From Burkholderiales bacterium (GTDB taxonomy: Bacteria; Pseudomonadota; Gammaproteobacteria; Burkholderiales; Burkholderiaceae): a DNA stretch of 56,973 nucleotides. The position numbers and the translations under genes were made by a program. Position 1 is the stretch's first letter; each line of letters begins with the position of its first letter. Below the pieces are notes generated by a model. It was not told where the DNA came from. It did not search any database and saw only the letters and a list, made by a program, of their open reading frames with translations. This document shows positions 52,610 through 56,973 of this stretch, in pieces. The DNA is taken from contig JAMFSK010000072.1 in the NCBI GenBank assembly GCA_026225235.1, positions 1 through 56,973 of the forward strand. Direction: 5' to 3'.

Positions 52610-55057
52610 ATGCAATTCCCAGAATCCTGGCTCAGAAGTTTCGTTAGTCCTCGACTGACGACCGATGAACTTGCCCACGCATTGACGATGTCGGGGCTCG
52701 AAGTCGAAGACCTGCGACCGATCGCACCGCCGACCTCGAAGATCGTCGTTGGCCATGTGCTGTCCGTCGAAAAGCATCCGAATGCCGACAAGCTCAATGT
52801 TTGCCAGGTCGACGCAGGCACGGGCGAGACGCTGCAAATCGTCTGCGGCGCGCCGAACGTCGCGCCGGGCATCAAGGTGCCATGCGCCCTGGTCGGTGCC
52901 GAACTTGCACCGGCAGAAGAGGGCGGTGCCCCGTTCGCCATCAAGCTGTCGAAACTGCGTGGCGTCGAAAGCCAGGGCATGCTGTGTTCCGCACGCGAGC
53001 TTAAGCTCAGCGAAGATCACAGCGGCCTGATGATCCTGCCCGAGGAAACGCCGATCGGCGAGGACATCCGCAAGGTCCTGAACCTCGACGACACCATCTT
53101 CGAGATCAAGCTGACGCCGAACAAGGCGGACTGTCTGTCGGTGTTCGGTGTCGCGCGCGAAGTGGCTGCCATCACCGGCGCGCCGCTCAAGACGCCGGTG
53201 TTCGCACCGTCGCCCGTTACCCTCGCCGACACCTTGCCCGTGAAGATTGGCGCCGCCGATCTGTGCGGCCGTTTTTCGGGCCGCATCATTCGCGGCGTCA
53301 ACGCCCGTGCGAAAACCCCGGCGTGGATGGTCGAACGCCTCGAACGCTCAGGCCAGCGCAGCATCTCCGTGCTCGTCGATATTTCGAACTATGTGATGCT
53401 CGAGCTCGGTCGCCCGAGCCACATTTTCGACCTCGACAAGATTCACGGCTCGCTTGACGTGCGCTGGGGCCGCAAAGGCGAAACTATCAAGCTGCTGAAC
53501 GGCAACACCGTTGAAGTCGACGAGCAAGTCGGGGTGATCGCCGATGAGCAAGAAGTCGAAAGCCTGGCCGGCATCATGGGCGGCGACAGCACCGCGGTGA
53601 ACCTCGACACGACGAATATCTACGTCGAAGCCGCATTCTGGTGGCCCGACAGCATTCGCGGCCGTGCGCGTCGCTACAACTTCTCGACCGATGCAGCGCA
53701 TCGGTTTGAACGCGGTGTCGACTATTCGACGACTGTCGAACATATCGAGCACATCACGAAACTCGTGCTCGACGTGTGTGGTGGCGCCGCCGGCCCGATC
53801 GACGACCAGCAGGTCAATGTGCCCGTGCGTAAGCCCGTGGCCATGCGTGTGGCGCGTGCAAGTCGTGTCATCGGCATTCCGATCGACGGCGAAGAAGTCG
53901 CGTCGATCTTTACGCGTCTCGGTCTTAAGTTCGAACGCCATGATGTAGGCAGTGCCAGCGAACAGTTTGTCGTGACGCCGCCCGCCTACCGCTTCGACAT
54001 TGAAATTGAAGAAGACCTGATCGAAGAAGTCGCGCGAATCCACGGCTTCGAAAAGCTGCCCGCCGAACCGCCGGTTGCGCCAAGTGAAATGCGCCCGACC
54101 GATGAAACGCGTCGCTCGATTCACGCCCTGCGTCATACTCTGGCCGCACGCGACTATTCCGAAACCGTCAATTTCGGTTTTGTCGAAGAAGCATGGGAAC
54201 AGGATTTTGCGGGAAATACCAATCCGATTCGCGTGCTGAATCCGATTGCTTCGCAGTATTCCGTCATGCGCAGCACGCTGTTCGGAAGCCTGTTGAACAC
54301 CCTGCGTTTCAACCTGAATCGTAAAGCGGATCGCGTGCGCTTGTTCGAACTCGGCCGCGTGTTTTTGGCCGACAAGTCAGTCGAAGCAGGGGAATTGCAG
54401 GTTGCCGGTTTCCAGCAACCCAAGCGGATCGGTGCGCTCGCTTACGGCCCCGTGATTGAAGAGCAGTGGGGTGCCAAGACACGCGTCGCCGATTATTTCG
54501 ATGTGAAAGGCGACCTTGAAGCCTTGCTTGCACCAGCCGTGCCGCGGTTTGTGAAAGATACCCATCCCGCGCTGCATCCCGGGCGTTCGGCGCGCGTCGA
54601 ATTGCATGGCAAGGCCATTGGTTGGCTTGGCGAGTTGCATCCCCGCTGGCTCCAGAAGTATGAATTGCCGCATGCACCGATCGTGTTCGAAGTCGATGTC
54701 GACGCGGCGCAGATTCGCCCGCTGCCGGCCCTTGTCGAGGTCTCGAAATTCCAGCCGGTGAAGCGCGATATTGCCGTGGTCGTCGACCAGAAAATCGATG
54801 TTCAGAGCCTGCTGGACGAGCTCGTTGCGGCGCAGTCAGAACCTGCTTGCAAATACGTCCAAAAGGTTGTTTTATTTGATGAATTCCGTCCGACGCCGAC
54901 CGTTTCCGGGGGCCTTGGAGAGGACCAAAAAAACCTTGCGTTCCGTGTAACCCTGCAAGATACTGGCGGGACTTTGCAGGATGAAACAGTCGAACTAGCC
55001 ATCAAAACTTTGGTGGATCGCTTGGCTCGAGTCTATGGCGCGCGCTTGCGCGGGTAA
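52610..55057 (+). CDS. pheT: phenylalanine-tRNA ligase beta subunit
   Basis: An 815-residue beta subunit, normal length. Domains: tRNA-binding OB fold at about 39-155 ([27 protein letters not shown]), the B3/B4 editing domain (about 210-400, with [48 protein letters not shown] sequence), B5 DNA-binding-like fold, and the C-terminal anticodon-binding FDX-ACB domain ([26 protein letters not shown]). It edits mischarged Tyr-tRNA(Phe) and binds tRNA. It starts at ATG 52610, 29 bases after pheS. Confidence 0.97.
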   Translation: MQFPESWLRSFVSPRLTTDELAHALTMSGLEVEDLRPIAPPTSKIVVGHVLSVEKHPNADKLNVCQVDAGTGETLQIVCGAPNVAPGIKVPCALVGAELAPAEEGGAPFAIKLSKLRGVESQGMLCSARELKLSEDHSGLMILPEETPIGEDIRKVLNLDDTIFEIKLTPNKADCLSVFGVAREVAAITGAPLKTPVFAPSPVTLADTLPVKIGAADLCGRFSGRIIRGVNARAKTPAWMVERLERSGQRSISVLVDISNYVMLELGRPSHIFDLDKIHGSLDVRWGRKGETIKLLNGNTVEVDEQVGVIADEQEVESLAGIMGGDSTAVNLDTTNIYVEAAFWWPDSIRGRARRYNFSTDAAHRFERGVDYSTTVEHIEHITKLVLDVCGGAAGPIDDQQVNVPVRKPVAMRVARASRVIGIPIDGEEVASIFTRLGLKFERHDVGSASEQFVVTPPAYRFDIEIEEDLIEEVARIHGFEKLPAEPPVAPSEMRPTDETRRSIHALRHTLAARDYSETVNFGFVEEAWEQDFAGNTNPIRVLNPIASQYSVMRSTLFGSLLNTLRFNLNRKADRVRLFELGRVFLADKSVEAGELQVAGFQQPKRIGALAYGPVIEEQWGAKTRVADYFDVKGDLEALLAPAVPRFVKDTHPALHPGRSARVELHGKAIGWLGELHPRWLQKYELPHAPIVFEVDVDAAQIRPLPALVEVSKFQPVKRDIAVVVDQKIDVQSLLDELVAAQSEPACKYVQKVVLFDEFRPTPTVSGGLGEDQKNLAFRVTLQDTGGTLQDETVELAIKTLVDRLARVYGARLRG

Positions 55058-55105
55058 GATATCGCCCGTGTAATCAGGCGCCTGTTTTTTTGACCCTTAG
55101 AAAAA

Positions 55106-55519
55106 ATGAACTCGAGTGAATTTGAGGCGCTTCTGGCAGCGCAGCGCAGTGCGATGACGGACGACAACGACACCAGCATGAATGGCAACGGATTGGCATC
55201 GGCGGATATGCCGACGCTGACCAAGGCAGAGCTGGCCGAGTTGTTGTTCGATCATGTCGGCCTGAATAAGCGCGAAGCGAAAGACATGGTCGAAGCCTTC
55301 TTCGAAGTGATTCGCGACGCACTTGAAAGCGGCGATAGCGTGAAGCTGTCGGGCTTCGGCAATTTCCAGTTGCGCGACAAGCCGCAACGACCTGGCCGTA
55401 ACCCGAAGACCGGTGAAGCCATTCCGATTGCCGCGCGCCGCGTCGTGACATTCCATGCGAGCCAGAAGCTGAAATCGCTCGTGGAAACCGGTGTCGGCCA
55501 GACGCCGTCAAGCCACTGA
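55106..55519 (+). CDS. ihfA: integration host factor subunit alpha
   Basis: A 137-residue histone-like protein with a Ser/Asp/Asn-rich N-terminal extension of about 35 residues before the conserved body ([82 protein letters not shown]). The DNA-bending arm is [14 protein letters not shown] with the intercalating Pro. With IhfB it makes sharp bends in DNA at specific sites. The start is uncertain: ATG 55106 or ATG 55154, both with weak ribosome sites. It ends the pheST operon as in most proteobacteria. Confidence 0.95.
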   Translation: MNSSEFEALLAAQRSAMTDDNDTSMNGNGLASADMPTLTKAELAELLFDHVGLNKREAKDMVEAFFEVIRDALESGDSVKLSGFGNFQLRDKPQRPGRNPKTGEAIPIAARRVVTFHASQKLKSLVETGVGQTPSSH

Positions 55520-55587
55520 GCAGCCGGCGCGTAACATCGGCCGGTTCCTTTATCGCTCCACTTTTTTGAGTCGACGGCCTCGCCGCG

Positions 55588-55995
55588 ATGGAAAAAGTCA
55601 CACTCCCCCCGATACCTGCGAAGCGCTACTTCACCATCGGTGAAGTCAGCGAGCTATGCGGCGTCAAGCCGCATGTGCTGCGCTATTGGGAGCAGGAGTT
55701 TACGCAGTTGCGGCCAGTTAAACGGCGTGGCAATCGGCGTTATTACCAGCACCATGAAGTACTGTTGATCCGGCGGATTCGGGAGTTGTTGTACGAGCAG
55801 GGCTTTACGATCAACGGTGCACGTAACCGGCTCGATGCGCAGGGCAACCCGATCATCGAACCTGCTGTTGACCAGGGGGTCAAGGTCGAGCGCGGGGTCG
55901 CTGGAGGGCCTGCTACACAGCAGGGCACCGTGGTGGATTGCGACCGGCTACGCGCCGAGTTGCAGCAAGTGATCGCGCTGCTCGCAAAACGGTAG
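55588..55995 (+). CDS. MerR family transcriptional regulator
   Basis: A 135-residue regulator. Residues about 12-80 are the MerR winged helix ([68 protein letters not shown]). A short linker rich in Gly, Val and Gln follows, and a terminal helix ([14 protein letters not shown]). No cysteine or other obvious ligand domain is present. This gene follows ihfA in most Burkholderia and many other proteobacteria; its regulon is not known. It starts at ATG 55588, 68 bases after ihfA. Confidence 0.93.
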   Translation: MEKVTLPPIPAKRYFTIGEVSELCGVKPHVLRYWEQEFTQLRPVKRRGNRRYYQHHEVLLIRRIRELLYEQGFTINGARNRLDAQGNPIIEPAVDQGVKVERGVAGGPATQQGTVVDCDRLRAELQQVIALLAKR

Positions 55996-56002
55996 ATGCC
56001 TA

Positions 56003-56031
56003 TTCAAAGCAGGGGATTGCTCTGTTATAAT
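56003..56031 (+). promoter_or_regulatory. candidate promoter of tRNA-Pro
   Basis: TATAAT at 56026-56031 and TTCAAA at 56003-56008 with a 17-base spacer. Start of transcription would be around 56038, four bases before the tRNA. The -10 box is perfect, the -35 moderate. Confidence 0.65.
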
Positions 56032-56041
56032 TTTGGTCTTT

Positions 56042-56118
<77 letters not shown>

Positions 56119-56125
56119 GTATTGG

Positions 56126-56162
56126 AAAAGGACTTACGGTGAAAACCGTAAGTCCTTTTTTA
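56126..56162 (+). terminator. intrinsic terminator of tRNA-Pro
   Basis: Bases 56126-56140 pair perfectly with 56145-56159 (15-bp stem, loop GAAA), with a T-rich tail. A textbook terminator eight bases after the tRNA end. Confidence 0.92.
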
Positions 56163-56973
56163 TTGGTGCGATTTGGCCGAAGCCTTTCTTTCGCCATCCG
56201 TTGCGCGCATCGGTACATATCGCCTGAATGAGCGGCAAGACCGTCAAACCGGGGTTGGCTCTTCAGCGCACGATGTGCTCGCTTGGAATCTCGCTCTGGT
56301 CGGGTCCGGGGGCTCTCTCAGTGCGAGGCGACCGAGGCTCCATCCAAGAACTGCGCGCGTCTCGGTTACCCACACGTGCGTGGGCGCACGGACATGGGGC
56401 CATGCGGACCGCGGCCCCCCCACAGCGGGGTCGACGCTGGTCACCCCAGAGCAACAGCGATCCGGACCTTCAAAATAGTCAGGGCCTATTCGTCGGCAGA
56501 GTTAATGTCGGTAGCGTCCAAGGAATCTGCAAAAAGCATTTTTTTGGCAAAGCCTGTTAAACACGCCCAAGACGACCGGCTCGCGCGAATCTCCATCTTT
56601 TCCTCCCGCTCGGCTCGAAGGATGTTTACCCGGTGTTCACAGAAAACACGCGAGAATCTCCTCTGAGGGCCATGCTATCGTCACGGCTGTCAGTAAGGAT
56701 TGCCAGTTTGTTTGGGTTACGAAAGTTTGCGGGGCAGGTGAGTAGGTAGTAGCCCGTATATTTTCGGGGAAACGCTGATTTCCCCAGACGAATGGCTAGC
56801 TTTACAACGCGTTTTCATGCAGAGTTTCAATCAACGCTCTGCACTGCACTGCACCAGCGACTGCCATTTGCATCGAACTTCGATGCTTCGGACAACGCTT
56901 CAAACATCCGTTTTATCGCGCCTGGCGGGCCTCTCCGCCAAAATAGCAAAACTCCTCCCTATTAAGTTTTCCG
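56163..56973. other. region with no convincing gene
   Basis: About 810 bases to the window end. The first 320 are GC-rich and carry overlapping reading frames on both strands (for example 56228-56560 and 56244-56444) without ribosome sites or family features. From about 56480 the sequence becomes AT-richer and lacks long frames, apart from 56792-56965 (57 codons) on the + strand, which I list only as a finding. A perfect 7-bp inverted repeat lies at 56766-56785. The composition change and the tRNA at its left edge suggest the start of an acquired or decaying region. Confidence 0.5.

Overview
The window reads as a stretch of the main chromosome of a betaproteobacterium of the Burkholderiaceae (Burkholderia sensu lato, e.g. 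Paraburkholderia, Caballeronia or a relative). The reasons are the GC-rich coding sequence with strong third-position GC, the translation block relA / tRNA-Val / thrS-infC-rpmI-rplT-pheS-pheT-ihfA-merR / tRNA-Pro in the order usual for that family, and the many Burkholderia-type accessory proteins (DUF2844, DUF2069, DUF962, YihY, PAS-LuxR). No rRNA, CRISPR array, insertion sequence or recognisable prophage gene was seen.

Layout. 0-6 kb: the end of a DUF2844 gene, then an IclR regulator divergent from a five-gene sugar-oxidation operon (two-piece UxaA-type sugar-acid dehydratase, aldose 1-dehydrogenase, 2-keto-3-deoxy-acid dehydrogenase, FAH-fold diketo-acid hydrolase). This is a non-phosphorylating L-fucose-like route that should end in pyruvate plus lactate. 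5.8-10.5 kb: a small membrane protein, an S9 and an M20 peptidase, and a secreted protein of unknown role. 10.6-17.3 kb: a small Lys/Ala-rich exported protein, an enoyl-CoA hydratase, a penicillin-acylase family hydrolase carrying a 14-unit hexanucleotide microsatellite, and a coupled DMT/MATE transporter pair. 17.6-24.4 kb: a small conserved-looking ORF, a DHDPS-family aldolase divergent from a complete ABC importer (binding protein, ATPase, two permeases), and an aldo/keto reductase. 24.4-29.2 kb: an AT-richer gap, a coiled-coil small protein, a LacI-type repressor with a long N-terminal extension divergent from an orphan sugar-binding protein, and an SH3 protein with a Gly/Pro tail. 29.4-41.7 kb: mostly housekeeping or conserved genes (YedK/HMCES, FAD-dependent 2-hydroxyacid dehydrogenase, DUF2069, WrbA, YihY, DUF962, alpha/beta hydrolase, MetY, CBS protein, chorismate synthase, ETF-QO, SDR). 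41.7-47.4 kb: a PAS-LuxR regulator divergent from a CoA-transferase pair with an alpha/beta hydrolase, then ridA-relA. 47.5-56.1 kb: the translation block, with an AUC-started infC and structured leaders before thrS and rpmI. 56.1-57.0 kb: after tRNA-Pro and its terminator there are about 850 bases with no convincing gene and visibly lower GC at the far end.

The most interesting items are the fucose-type operon with a split UxaA/SAF dehydratase and no transporter or lactonase; the Ala-Ser-coding hexanucleotide repeats that recur in two unrelated hydrolases and, in short form, at the rplT end; the RNA structures next to the thrS and rpmI ribosome binding sites; the rare infC start codon; and the orphan sugar-binding protein with its repressor and near-perfect operator. 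I did not find a gene set that I could call a wholly new system; the candidates are listed with what would support or refute them. All function calls rest on reading motifs by eye, without database searches.
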